Notes under the pieces: model-generated
The model's input: the letters and a program-made list of their open reading frames with translations, nothing else
What the model was told of the DNA's origin: nothing
The model's database searches: none
Translations under genes and position numbers: made by a program
Origin: Natronohydrobacter thiooxidans
GTDB taxonomy: Bacteria; Pseudomonadota; Alphaproteobacteria; Rhodobacterales; Rhodobacteraceae
Assembly (NCBI RefSeq): GCF_001884735.1
Contig: NZ_MJAP01000033.1
Span: 1 to 64,000, forward strand
Reading direction: 5' to 3'
Length of the DNA stretch: 64,000 nucleotides
Part shown: positions 39,486 to 47,665 of the stretch, piece after piece
Position numbering within the stretch: the first letter of the stretch is position 1
Layout of the letters: each line of letters opens with the position of its first letter

Positions 39486-39824
39486 TCACGCGACTGACAA
39501 CTGGTCCCAGCAATCGAGCGCCTTGCCTGCATACATTACCGCAGGCCCGCCGCCCATCTGGATCGCCATGGCCAGAACATCGCCCAGTTCCGCGCGGCTG
39601 GCCCCGGCCTTGATCAGCGCTTCGACATGAAAGGCGATACAGGGCTCGCAGCGGATCGCAATCGCGATGCCCAGCGCCACGAATTCCTTTTCCTTATAGC
39701 CCAGCGCGCCCTCCTGCTTGACCGCCATGGAGAGTGTGCCGAAGCCTTTCATGGCCTCAGGGGCCAGTTTCGCAAGGTTGCGGCTTTTCGCGCGGGTCTC
39801 GGAGATGAAGGCGGGGTAATCCAT
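39486..39824 (-). CDS. Carboxymuconolactone decarboxylase / AhpD-like protein
   Basis: A 112-aa all-helical protein of the CMD/AhpD family. The redox motif CEPCIAFHVEALIKAGAS contains CxxC and a conserved His, pointing to peroxidase or disulfide-reductase activity rather than decarboxylation. GAGGA precedes the ATG at 39824. It is on the same strand as and 67 bases downstream of chrR, so it may belong to the same oxidative-stress transcript. Confidence 0.88.
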   Translation of the reverse strand: MDYPAFISETRAKSRNLAKLAPEAMKGFGTLSMAVKQEGALGYKEKEFVALGIAIAIRCEPCIAFHVEALIKAGASRAELGDVLAMAIQMGGGPAVMYAGKALDCWDQLSVA

Positions 39825-39891
39825 TCTGTCCTCACATGCCTGAATTTGCATGTGATCTGGACCGCGCCGCGTGCGCCTGCCTTGATCTGCG

Positions 39892-40542
39892 TCAAATCCG
39901 CAGGAAAGGCTGGGCAAGCCGGGGCAGGAGCGCGCGGAATTTCAGCGGGGCATCGGTCACGGCCAGACAGATGCAATCCTCGCCCGGTTCCGCGATGGGC
40001 TGATGGTCCAGATCCTCATCCGCGATCTCGATATCGCCGCGCCCGAAGCGCGCGGTTGCATCGGCAAAGGCGCCCTGCAGCACCAGCGTCATTTCCAGCC
40101 CGTTATGGCCATGATCGGGCACCGCCTTGCCCGCCGGAATGAAAAGCATCCGTGCCGTGGCCGCTTTCGAGGTCGGCAGGATCGCTTGCCGCACGCCGCC
40201 GCCAATGCCGCGCCAGCGGATTGCGTCGATATCGCCGCCGACATAGCTGGCCAGCGGTTCGGGCAAGACCCTGCTCTGCGCGGGGCGCGGGGCCGGTTTT
40301 GCAGCGACAGGCGTGGTCTTGATCCGTGCCAATGTGGCCGCAAGCGCGCTGTCGGGCAGCGCCTGACCCGTTTCCGGCATCTGCTCCAGCATCGCGCCGC
40401 CGATGGCGTCGAAACTCGCCAGTCTTGCGCGGCATTCGTCGCAGAGCGCGATATGGCTGGCGATCACCAGATTGAACGCCTCGGGCAGGTTGCCTGCCGA
40501 ATAGGCCATCAACAATCTGTCGCTCAGGTGGTGGGTGATCAT
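39892..40542 (-). CDS. chrR: ChrR-type anti-sigma factor (ZAS domain plus cupin)
   Basis: A 216-aa zinc anti-sigma factor. The N-terminal ZAS domain has His residues at 4-5 and H30-x3-C34-x2-C37 (HIALCDEC). The C-terminal cupin carries HGHNGLE. In Rhodobacter sphaeroides ChrR holds RpoE inactive until singlet oxygen appears, and the cupin is needed for that response. A TTG codon at 40560 overlapping the rpoE stop would add six residues; the ATG at 40542 is preferred. Confidence 0.92.
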   Translation of the reverse strand: MITHHLSDRLLMAYSAGNLPEAFNLVIASHIALCDECRARLASFDAIGGAMLEQMPETGQALPDSALAATLARIKTTPVAAKPAPRPAQSRVLPEPLASYVGGDIDAIRWRGIGGGVRQAILPTSKAATARMLFIPAGKAVPDHGHNGLEMTLVLQGAFADATARFGRGDIEIADEDLDHQPIAEPGEDCICLAVTDAPLKFRALLPRLAQPFLRI

Positions 40543-40556
40543 GGTCGTGGTCTTTC

Positions 40557-41099
40557 TCAACTCAGGGAGTGGCGCAGGCGCTCAAGTGCCAGTCTGATGC
40601 GCGATTTGATGGTGCCGAGCGGCAGGCCGGTTTCTTCCGCGATTTCGCTATGCGACAGATCGCTGAAATAGGCCCGCTCGATCATGACCCGTTGCTTTTC
40701 GGGCAGATCGGCGATGGCGGCGATCAACTGGTCGCTTTCCTGCTGGAGCGCGAGAAGTTGCAGCTGGTCGGGTTCTTCTTCCGGTCCCCAGAAGAGTTCC
40801 TCGGGTTCGGGGCGGCGGTCGCGGCGCAGCATGTCGATGCGGCGGTTGCGCGCGATGGTGAAGATCCAGGTGGCCACGCTGGCGCGTGAGGGATCGAATT
40901 GTGCGGCCTTGTTCCAGACTGTGACCATGACGTCCTGCGCAACCTCTTCGGCCATGGCCGGATCGGCCCCGGATTTCACCAGAAAGGCTTTGATGCGCGG
41001 GGCGAAATGTTGAAACAACGCGGTGAAGGCCTCTGTATCCTGTGCCTCGGCCACCTGTTTCAGCAGGGCAATCCATTCGGCTCCGTTTCTTGTCTGCAC
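40557..41099 (-). CDS. rpoE: ECF sigma factor RpoE (singlet-oxygen response type)
   Basis: About 180 aa with the group IV sigma regions: sigma-2 (FDPSRASVATWIFTIARNRRIDMLRRDRRPEPEEL in part) and sigma-4 (LSHSEIAEETGLPLGTIKSRIRLALERLRHSL). It resembles R. sphaeroides RpoE closely and is coupled to chrR. The frame is open to an ATG at 41207, but the predicted RpoE-type promoter has its -10 at 41217-41212, putting the transcript start at about that ATG. I therefore choose the GTG at 41099, which also gives the family-length N-terminus. Confidence 0.9.
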   Translation of the reverse strand: MQTRNGAEWIALLKQVAEAQDTEAFTALFQHFAPRIKAFLVKSGADPAMAEEVAQDVMVTVWNKAAQFDPSRASVATWIFTIARNRRIDMLRRDRRPEPEELFWGPEEEPDQLQLLALQQESDQLIAAIADLPEKQRVMIERAYFSDLSHSEIAEETGLPLGTIKSRIRLALERLRHSLS

Positions 41100-41211
41100 G
41101 CGTCTCTGCCCTTTCTCATGGTGCAAGAAATCTTGCCCTGCGAGGAGCTTATCCTCGGGGAAGGCCGCTTGTCGAGGCGCGAGAGACGAGCGAGACATAT
41201 CAAACATGCCA

Positions 41212-41241
41212 GCATTACGCGCAGGGCGCCGGATCGGATCA
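41212..41241 (-). promoter_or_regulatory. RpoE-type promoter for rpoE-chrR
   Basis: The minus strand reads TGATCC (41241-41236), an 18-base spacer, then TAATGC (41217-41212). TGATC as the -35 and TA at an 18-base distance are the known features of RpoE promoters in Rhodobacter, implying autoregulation. Confidence 0.75.
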
Positions 41242-41288
41242 TTCTGCTGCGGGCGCGAGAAGAAATCGCCATCGCCTGCGTTGCGAAA

Positions 41289-41318
41289 TGATCCGCTGCG
41301 CCGCGGAAGACGTAGATC
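41289..41318 (+). promoter_or_regulatory. RpoE-type promoter for the divergent operon
   Basis: The plus strand reads TGATCC (41289-41294), an 18-base spacer, then TAGATC (41313-41318), 36 bases before the oxidoreductase ATG. It has the same box and spacing as the promoter facing rpoE. Confidence 0.75.
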
Positions 41319-41353
41319 TGCTGTTTGCCAGCGACAGAAAAGGACCGGCGCGC

Positions 41354-42655
41354 ATGCCCTTTGAAATGATCGATACCCCCGCCCGCAGGATTGCCGTGAT
41401 CGGCGGGGGTATCTCGGGGCTGGCGGCGGCCTATCTGATGTCCGGTCGCCACCGAGTGACCCTGTTCGAGGCCGCGCCGCGCCTTGGCGGTCATGCCCGC
41501 ACCGTGATGGCCGGAAGGCGCGGGGATCAGCCGGTGGATACCGGCTTCATCGTGTTCAACCATGTGAACTACCCGCATCTGACGGCGATGTTCGAGAAGC
41601 TGAATGTGCCCGTCGCCAAGTCGAACATGTCTTTCGGCGTGTCGATGGACGGGGGGCGCTATGAATATGCGCTGTCAGGGCTGGACGGGATTTTCGCGAC
41701 GCGGGCCAACCTGCTGGATCCGCGCCATCTGGGCATGATCCGCGATATACTGCGCTTCAACAAGCATGGGCTGGCGGTGGCGCAGGCTGATCCGTCGCTG
41801 ACCATCGGCGGGCTTTTGCAGCGGCTGGGGACCGGGGAGTGGTTTCGCGACCGCTATCTGCTGCCCTTTTCCGGCGCGATCTGGTCGACACCGACCGCGA
41901 AGATCCTTGATTTTCCGGCCCATGCGCTGATGGCGTTTTTCCGCAATCATGCGCTGCTGGGCTATGCGGGGCAGCATCAATGGTACACGGTCGCGGGCGG
42001 ATCGGTCGAATATGTCAGCCGCCTGAGCACCTATCTGGCCCGCGCAGGGGTCAGTCTGCGCGCGGCCACCCCGGTTCAGGTGGTGCGGCGCGGGCCGATG
42101 GGGGTCCGGGTCAGGGCGCAGGGGGGCGAGGAGGAACAGTTCGATGAGGTGATCTTCGCGACGCATTCGGATGTGACGCTGCGCCTGCTCGCGGATCCGA
42201 CCGGGGCCGAGAGGAAATATCTTGGCGCGGTGAGATACCAGCCCAATGAGGCGATCCTGCATTGCGACGCGGCGGTCATGCCGAAGCGGCGCAAATGCTG
42301 GTCAAGCTGGGTCTATACCGAGCGCGGGCCGCAGGATCGCGACCGGATTTCGCTGAGTTACTGGATGAATTCGCTGCAATCCATTCCGCAGGATGATCCG
42401 ATCTTCGTGACGCTGAACGCGAACCATCCGCTGCGGGAGGACTGCATCTACGACAGCTACAGCTTTGATCACCCGGTCTATGACATGGCCGCGCTGGAGG
42501 CTCAGGCCGCGATCCGGGGCTTTAACGGCGCCAACCGGACATGGTTCTGCGGCGCATGGATGCGCAATGGCTTCCATGAGGATGGATTCGCCAGCGCGCT
42601 CGACGTGGTTCGCGCGATGGAAGCCCCGGCGCGCAAGCTGGCGCCGGTGGCATGA
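41354..42655 (+). CDS. FAD-dependent oxidoreductase (amine-oxidase fold)
   Basis: A 433-aa flavoprotein with the dinucleotide motif IAVIGGGISGLAAAYLM and the following LFEAAPRLGGHARTV. The C-terminal CGAWMRNGFHEDGFASALDV closes the FAD site. It belongs to the NAD/FAD oxidoreductase family found beside DUF1365 and often cyclopropane-fatty-acid synthase genes, so lipid modification is likely. It is the first gene of the RpoE-dependent five-gene operon, as in R. sphaeroides (RSP_1091-1087 region, from memory). Confidence 0.88.
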   Translation: MPFEMIDTPARRIAVIGGGISGLAAAYLMSGRHRVTLFEAAPRLGGHARTVMAGRRGDQPVDTGFIVFNHVNYPHLTAMFEKLNVPVAKSNMSFGVSMDGGRYEYALSGLDGIFATRANLLDPRHLGMIRDILRFNKHGLAVAQADPSLTIGGLLQRLGTGEWFRDRYLLPFSGAIWSTPTAKILDFPAHALMAFFRNHALLGYAGQHQWYTVAGGSVEYVSRLSTYLARAGVSLRAATPVQVVRRGPMGVRVRAQGGEEEQFDEVIFATHSDVTLRLLADPTGAERKYLGAVRYQPNEAILHCDAAVMPKRRKCWSSWVYTERGPQDRDRISLSYWMNSLQSIPQDDPIFVTLNANHPLREDCIYDSYSFDHPVYDMAALEAQAAIRGFNGANRTWFCGAWMRNGFHEDGFASALDVVRAMEAPARKLAPVA

Positions 42656-43422
42656 GCGGGGTTGAGCATATCGCAGGCCGGACCTTTCACGGGCGGCGCG
42701 GGCCAGTGGCGAACCGCTTCAGCTATGGGGTGGATTATGTGATCTTTGATGCCGAGGCCGCGGTCACGACCCCGTGGCTGATGTCGCGCAACGGGCGCAA
42801 TATCGCCTCGCTGCGCGACTGTGATCATGGCGGCGCACCGGGGCGGGGCAGGGGCGCGGTCTGGGTGCGCGAGGTTCTGGCGGCGCATCAGCTTGAGGGC
42901 GTGACGAATGGCCCGGTGCAGTTGCTGACCCAGCCGCGCGTCTTGGGGCACCTGTTCAACCCGGTCAGTTTCTGGCTCTGCCATGACCACGCGGGCGGGC
43001 TGCGCGCGGTGATCGCCGAGGTGAACAACACCTATGGCGACCGGCATTCCTATCTCTGCGTCAAGCCTGACCGGTCGGTGATTTCCCCTGCGGATGAATT
43101 GCGCGCGCAGAAGATTTTTCATGTTTCGCCGTTTCAGCCGGTGGATGGCGAGTATTGTTTTCATTTCGCGATCACGCCCGAGAAAGTGAGTATCCGCATC
43201 CTTTACCGGCAGGATCATGAGGCTCCGGATGCCGGGCTGGTTGCCACATTGACCGGCGCGCGCGAACCGCTGACCAACCGCGCGATCCTGGCGGCGATGG
43301 CGGGGCGGATGGGCTCGCGCCGGGTCCTGGCGCTGATCCACTGGCAGGCGCTCAAACTCTGGTGGCGGGGGGCGACCTTCCGCCCGCGTCCCAAGCCACC
43401 CGCGCAAGAGGTCAGCCAGTGA
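42652..43422 (+). CDS. DUF1365 family protein
   Basis: A 256-aa protein of DUF1365, recognised by LLTQPRVLGHLFNPVSFWLCHD, EVNNTYGDRHSYL and KIFHVSPFQPVDGEYCFHF. The function is unproven; its constant pairing with FAD oxidoreductases suggests fatty-acid modification. It is coupled by ATGA to the gene before and by GTGA to the MFS gene after. Confidence 0.9.
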   Translation: MSGVEHIAGRTFHGRRGPVANRFSYGVDYVIFDAEAAVTTPWLMSRNGRNIASLRDCDHGGAPGRGRGAVWVREVLAAHQLEGVTNGPVQLLTQPRVLGHLFNPVSFWLCHDHAGGLRAVIAEVNNTYGDRHSYLCVKPDRSVISPADELRAQKIFHVSPFQPVDGEYCFHFAITPEKVSIRILYRQDHEAPDAGLVATLTGAREPLTNRAILAAMAGRMGSRRVLALIHWQALKLWWRGATFRPRPKPPAQEVSQ

Positions 43423-44675
43423 CACAGGCGGTTTTCACAAGCACCCCTGCGCCCCGGCTTTGGGGCTATACGCTCTTTGGCGCAGTGCTCGCGATGGCGG
43501 GGCTACCGATCTATATTCACGCCCCCTACGTCTATGTGGAGCGCTACGGAGTGTCCTTGGCCGCGCTTGGAACGCTCCTTTTCGCGCTGCGCGGGCTTGA
43601 TTTCGTGCAGGATCCGGCGCTGGGCTGGCTCTCGGCGCGGCTGGCGGCCCATCGCGGGCGGGCTGTCGCCGGGACAACGGCGCTGATGGCCGGGGCGATG
43701 GTGATGCTTTTTGCCATCCCGCCACTGTTTGCGCCGCTCCTGTGGTTTGCCGTCGCGCTGACGGTGCTGTTTTCCTGCTATTCCTTCCTGACGATCAGCT
43801 TATACGCCACGGGCGTTGCGCGCGGCGAAACTCTTGGGCAGGGCGGGCATCTGCGCCTTGCGGGTTGGCGCGAAGCCGGGGCGCTGATGGGCGTGTGCCT
43901 TGCTGCCGCGGCCCCGGTCGTGCTGGAGGCAGTGATGCCCGCGCCTTTCGCCGGCTTCGCGCTGGGTTTTGCGATGATTGCAGCCCTCGCTGTGGTCGCG
44001 ATGCGCAGCGAGTGGTCGGCGTTCCACGCGGCCCCCGCCTCGCATGGGTCGTCCATGCGCGCGGTTTTCGCTGATCCTATAGCGCGGCGGCTCTTGCTCA
44101 TTGCGCTGGTGAATGCGACGCCGGTGGCGATCACCTCGACGCTGTTTCTGTTCTACGCCGAAGCCGTGTTGCAGACCGGAGGGATGGAAGGTGCCTTCCT
44201 GATCCTGCTGTTTCTGTCTGCGGCTGTCTCGGCCCCGCTCTGGTCGCGGCTGGCGCGCCGGATCGGGGCGAAACCGGCGCTTTTGGGGGGTATGGCTGTG
44301 GCCGCTTTCAGCTTTGCCTTTGTCACCACTCTTGGCCCCGGCGATCTGGCGATGTTCGCGCTGATCTGTGTGATTTCAGGCGCGGGGATCGGGGCGGATC
44401 TGACGCTCTTGCCCGCGATCTTCGCACAGCGCATGGCGAGGCTCTCGTCCGAGGCGGCACCGGGCTTCGGCCTTTGGGCCTTTGTCACCAAGGCCACGCT
44501 GGCGCTGGCCGCGCTGATGGTCTTTCCCGTCCTCGAAATTGCAGGGTTTGACGCAGGTGGCGGGAACAGCCCCGCTGCATTGCAGACGCTGATCCTGCTC
44601 TATGCGGCCCTGCCTTCGGCCCTGAAGGCCATTGCCATCGCGCTTCTGGCGCTGACCCCTTTGAAGGAGACTTGA
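43419..44675 (+). CDS. MFS transporter (GPH-like)
   Basis: A 418-aa polytopic membrane protein with about 12 helices. The cytoplasmic loop between helices 2 and 3 (DFVQDPALGWLSARLAAHRGR) is typical of the glycoside-pentoside-hexuronide branch of MFS. The substrate is unknown; in this operon a lipid precursor or flipping role is possible. The GTG start overlaps the DUF1365 stop in GTGA. Confidence 0.85.
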   Translation: MTQAVFTSTPAPRLWGYTLFGAVLAMAGLPIYIHAPYVYVERYGVSLAALGTLLFALRGLDFVQDPALGWLSARLAAHRGRAVAGTTALMAGAMVMLFAIPPLFAPLLWFAVALTVLFSCYSFLTISLYATGVARGETLGQGGHLRLAGWREAGALMGVCLAAAAPVVLEAVMPAPFAGFALGFAMIAALAVVAMRSEWSAFHAAPASHGSSMRAVFADPIARRLLLIALVNATPVAITSTLFLFYAEAVLQTGGMEGAFLILLFLSAAVSAPLWSRLARRIGAKPALLGGMAVAAFSFAFVTTLGPGDLAMFALICVISGAGIGADLTLLPAIFAQRMARLSSEAAPGFGLWAFVTKATLALAALMVFPVLEIAGFDAGGGNSPAALQTLILLYAALPSALKAIAIALLALTPLKET

Positions 44676-44677
44676 CG

Positions 44678-45238
44678 GTGAGCAGTTTTCTGACCTTCGC
44701 GACGGGCGCGGCCCTGAGCCTTGGCCTTTTGGCGCTTGCACAGCGGTTGCGCGGTTTTCAGGCGCAGAGCGCGCAGGATTACGCGGGGCTGGAACCGCGT
44801 CTGGATATCCGCAAGCATCTGTCGGGGCCGATCCGGTGCGAGGGTGTGATCTATGGGCCGCTCGGGCGGGTCACATCGCGTTTCGTGGCGGATATGGAGG
44901 GGCGTTGGGAGGGCAATCGCGGCGTGCTCGCCGAACATTTCACCTATGACAGCGGCACGACACAGGCGCGGGAATGGCGGCTGAGCGTGGGCAATGACGG
45001 GCGTATTCTGGCCGAGGCCGAGGATCTGCTGGGCGAGGGCATTGGCCAGCAAGAGGGCGCGGCGCTGCATCTGCGCTACCGGATCCGGCTGCCCGACAGT
45101 GCCGGGGGGCATGCGCTGGATGTGACGGACTGGATGTATCTGGTCGATGACCGGACCATCGTCAATCGCAGCCAGTTCCGCAAATTCGGCATCAAGGTCG
45201 CGGAACTGGTGGCGACGATGCGCCGGATCGATGCATGA
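44678..45238 (+). CDS. DUF3833 family protein
   Basis: A 186-aa protein with an N-terminal hydrophobic anchor (LTFATGAALSLGLLALA). A beta-rich domain typical of DUF3833 follows (LSGPIRCEGVIYGPLGRVTSRF, TDWMYLVDDRTIVNRSQFRKFGIKVAELVATMRR). AAGGAG lies eight bases before the GTG at 44678; a TTG at 44672 would be too close. It is fourth in the RpoE operon. Confidence 0.85.
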   Translation: MSSFLTFATGAALSLGLLALAQRLRGFQAQSAQDYAGLEPRLDIRKHLSGPIRCEGVIYGPLGRVTSRFVADMEGRWEGNRGVLAEHFTYDSGTTQAREWRLSVGNDGRILAEAEDLLGEGIGQQEGAALHLRYRIRLPDSAGGHALDVTDWMYLVDDRTIVNRSQFRKFGIKVAELVATMRRIDA

Positions 45239-45972
45239 GAACGCTCTCAGGCAAGACCTATTGGCTGGTGGGCGCGTCCGAAGGGCTGGGGCGGGCACTG
45301 GCTTTGATGCTGTCAAAAGCGGGCTGCCGCCTGATCCTGAGCGCGCGCAACATGGTGCGGTTGCAGGAACTGGCCGCGACCCTGCCGGGGCCTGCGCGCT
45401 GTGTGGCCTGTGATGTGGCGGACCGCGCCTCGGTCATGGCGGCAGTGCAAGAGGCAGGCGAGATCGACGGGCTGGTGTTTCTGGCGGGCCTCTACTGGCC
45501 GTTTTCGGCGCGGGACTGGCAGGCGGATCAGGCCGAGGCGATGTTCGATGTGAACCTGACCGGGGCTGCGCGGGTGCTGGGGCAGGTCGTGCCGGGCATG
45601 GTCGCGCGGGGGGCGGGACATATTGTCATCACCGGCTCACTGTCGGGCTATCGCGGTTTGCCCGGTTCCATCGGCTATGGTTCCAGCAAGGCGGGGCTGA
45701 TGCATCTGGCCGAGTCCATGCATGCCGATCTGCGCGGCTCTGGCGTGGATGTACAACTGGCCAATCCGGGCTTCATCCGCACGCGACTGACGGAAAAGAA
45801 CACATTTTCCATGCCCTTCCTGATGGAGCCTGAGCAGGCCGCAGAGGAAATGCTGCGCCTGATGCGCTCGCGGAAATTTCAGCGCGCCTTTCCCGGCCTG
45901 TTCGCGCTCCTCTTCCGGGGGGCTAATCTTCTGCCGGATCGGGCCTATTTCCGCGTTTTCGGGGGGAAGTAA
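45235..45972 (+). CDS. Short-chain dehydrogenase/reductase
   Basis: A 245-aa SDR with the cofactor motif YWLVGASEGLGRALA, an ITGSLSG Ser region and catalytic YGSSKAG (Tyr and Lys). The usual NNAG is replaced by FLAGLYWP. It is the last gene of the five-gene RpoE operon; the other SDR in the window (11.5 kb) is unrelated in context. Confidence 0.9.
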   Translation: MRTLSGKTYWLVGASEGLGRALALMLSKAGCRLILSARNMVRLQELAATLPGPARCVACDVADRASVMAAVQEAGEIDGLVFLAGLYWPFSARDWQADQAEAMFDVNLTGAARVLGQVVPGMVARGAGHIVITGSLSGYRGLPGSIGYGSSKAGLMHLAESMHADLRGSGVDVQLANPGFIRTRLTEKNTFSMPFLMEPEQAAEEMLRLMRSRKFQRAFPGLFALLFRGANLLPDRAYFRVFGGK

Positions 45973-45996
45973 GGTGCGTGGTGACCACGCACCTTA
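45970..45996. repeat. Perfect 12-bp palindrome overlapping a stop codon
   Basis: TAAGGTGCGTGG (45970-45981) and CCACGCACCTTA (45985-45996) flank a TGA loop. The first three bases are the SDR stop. No T-run follows, so it could be a Rho-assisted stop, an mRNA-end stabiliser or an operator for the next gene. Confidence 0.6.
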
Positions 45997-46056
45997 CGAT
46001 AAACCCGTTGCGCCGCAATCGAGTTTGCGCGACACTTTCGCTGTCAGGAGGATGTC

Positions 46057-46386
46057 ATGCTCTCAATCAGCCCGCGCAAGATCGTCCATATCATCTATCT
46101 CGCTCGCGAAGGGCATGCCGCCAGCGCCGAGGTCCATGCCTTCATCGACGGGCTGAACGAGGATGAACAGGCCAGCCTGACCGCCGTGGCCTGGATCGGG
46201 CGCGGTGCCTTCGAGCCCGAGGATTACGATGAGGCCGTGGCCACCGTGCTGACCGAGGCCACGATTCCGGCGGCTGACTACCTGCTTGGCATGCCGCATC
46301 TGCCGGAGAATCTGGAAAACGGGCTCGATGCGCTTGGCATTGACGTGGCGGGCGAGGAAGAGGATTTCCTGCGTCAGGGATCGTGA
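46057..46386 (+). CDS. DUF3775 family protein
   Basis: A 109-aa acidic cytoplasmic protein of DUF3775, recognised from LNEDEQASLTAVAWIGRGAFEPEDYDEA and the LPENLENGLDALGIDV end. Function unknown. AGGAGG precedes the ATG. It is convergent with the holin-like gene, 7 bases apart. Confidence 0.85.
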   Translation: MLSISPRKIVHIIYLAREGHAASAEVHAFIDGLNEDEQASLTAVAWIGRGAFEPEDYDEAVATVLTEATIPAADYLLGMPHLPENLENGLDALGIDVAGEEEDFLRQGS

Positions 46387-46393
46387 TCTGCCG

Positions 46394-46909
46394 CTAGGAT
46401 CTGCCGGTTTTCCATTCCGCCAGCGCCGGGTTGTCATCCCCTCCTGCGGCCTGCGCTGCCTCCGGCGCGACCACGGGCTGCGCGGCAGCTTGCGGCAGCG
46501 GCAGTTTCGTCACCCGCAGGTGATGCGCCTCGCGCGCGCCGAAATAGAAGGCGACCACCGCGCCCAGAAGCCACCAGAGCGGTTCCGGCACATGTGCCAG
46601 CGCCTGCATCCGCAGGGCAAAACCTGCCGGATCATGCATCGCATAGCCAAACAGCCCCAGAGTGCCCAGCGCCAGCAACGGGCGCGGCAGGCGGTTCAGC
46701 CCGTTCACCAGACTGTCGAACCAGCCGCCGCGCCCATATTGAAACTCGGCCGTATGGCTGGCATGGGCGGCCTTATAGGCGTCATGGCCCAGTTCCAGCG
46801 CGCGGGTGGCATTGGGGCGGAACACTTCCGCGACCGAGGTCACAGTCTGGCCCAGCGCGGTTGCATTGCGCGCGCCCCCGAAGAGAAATCCGAAAACCGA
46901 TCTGATCAT
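46394..46909 (-). CDS. Holin-like membrane protein
   Basis: A 171-aa protein with hydrophobic helices around residues 76-96 (LLALGTLGLFGYAMHD) and 110-126 (WWLLGAVVAFYFGAREAHH). Its FPNATRALELGHDAY-type N-terminal part and Ala/Pro-rich tail are typical of the three-helix holin family of Rhodobacteraceae. It overlaps the endolysin gene by 4 bases. In R. capsulatus a similar pair outside the main gene-transfer-agent cluster releases particles by lysis; that role here is inference. Confidence 0.75.
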   Translation of the reverse strand: MIRSVFGFLFGGARNATALGQTVTSVAEVFRPNATRALELGHDAYKAAHASHTAEFQYGRGGWFDSLVNGLNRLPRPLLALGTLGLFGYAMHDPAGFALRMQALAHVPEPLWWLLGAVVAFYFGAREAHHLRVTKLPLPQAAAQPVVAPEAAQAAGGDDNPALAEWKTGRS

Positions 46910-47505
46910 GCCCAGCCCCTTATGCGTGCGCGATGCTCGGCATCGCTGAGGTGAAAGCGGGGCGAGATGAATTCTTCGGCCCGCGTGATCCAGCCACCCT
47001 TGCCCCCGTCACGACGGCGCGCGAATTTGCGGCTGGCGGGGCGCTGATCGGCGAGGCGGTAGTAATAGTCGCGCCGCGCGATCCCATAGGCATCGACCAG
47101 ATGTGCAGGCGCCATCTCCTGCGCGCGATGCGCCGCCGCAATCGTCTGCGGCCCGATCACCCCGTCAGCGGCGATCTGAAGTCCCATCTCTATGAACAAC
47201 CGTTGCAGGATACGCACGGCATTGGCCCCGGCATTCACATACATGTCAAAAACCGTGGGCCAGAGCGGTTCGGGCAAATCGGCAATCCGCGGGCGGCGGA
47301 AATAATGCTCGATATAGATCCCGATGGCATCTTCGCGCGTGAGTGCGCGCACCTCATTCACCCCGATCTGCTGGCCGGGGCGCAGGCGACGCAATGTGTG
47401 GATGGTCACGCCGAAATTCGTGGCCCCGCCCGGATCATCGGGGTCATTCACGAAGCCGCCTTCGCGGGCGACGATCTCGGTGGCAAGCTCGCGGACGGAT
47501 TTCAT
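46906..47505 (-). CDS. GH108-type endolysin (N-acetylmuramidase-like)
   Basis: A 199-aa peptidoglycan hydrolase. The catalytic Glu lies in IVAREGGFVNDPDDPGGATN (residues 11-30), the signature of glycoside hydrolase family 108. A C-terminal peptidoglycan-binding-like segment (LQIAADGVIGPQTIAAA) follows. No signal peptide is seen, so export through a holin fits its neighbour. GAGGGG precedes the ATG at 47505. Confidence 0.88.
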   Translation of the reverse strand: MKSVRELATEIVAREGGFVNDPDDPGGATNFGVTIHTLRRLRPGQQIGVNEVRALTREDAIGIYIEHYFRRPRIADLPEPLWPTVFDMYVNAGANAVRILQRLFIEMGLQIAADGVIGPQTIAAAHRAQEMAPAHLVDAYGIARRDYYYRLADQRPASRKFARRRDGGKGGWITRAEEFISPRFHLSDAEHRARIRGWA

Positions 47506-47665
47506 GGCAGACCCCTCATGGCAGCGACAGCCCGTTACTGTGCCGCGCGGGCCGGAAGATCGCGTAACCAGAGCGTGCGCTTGGTGCGGCCGCGCCGATT
47601 GCCCCCCTTTCCCCGCCGGACCCTTTGGGCTATGTGCGAAAGCCAGACCACCAAGGATGCGCGCA

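Noticed and set aside
46394-47505. Prophage remnant
   Set aside because: Only the holin and endolysin are present, with no integrase, capsid, tail or attachment repeats; a gene-transfer-agent lysis cassette fits better.
47506-47665. Possible FMN riboswitch upstream of the ribB-like gene
   Set aside because: The conserved FMN-element blocks were not found, and the gap is only 160 bases shared with the divergent endolysin gene.
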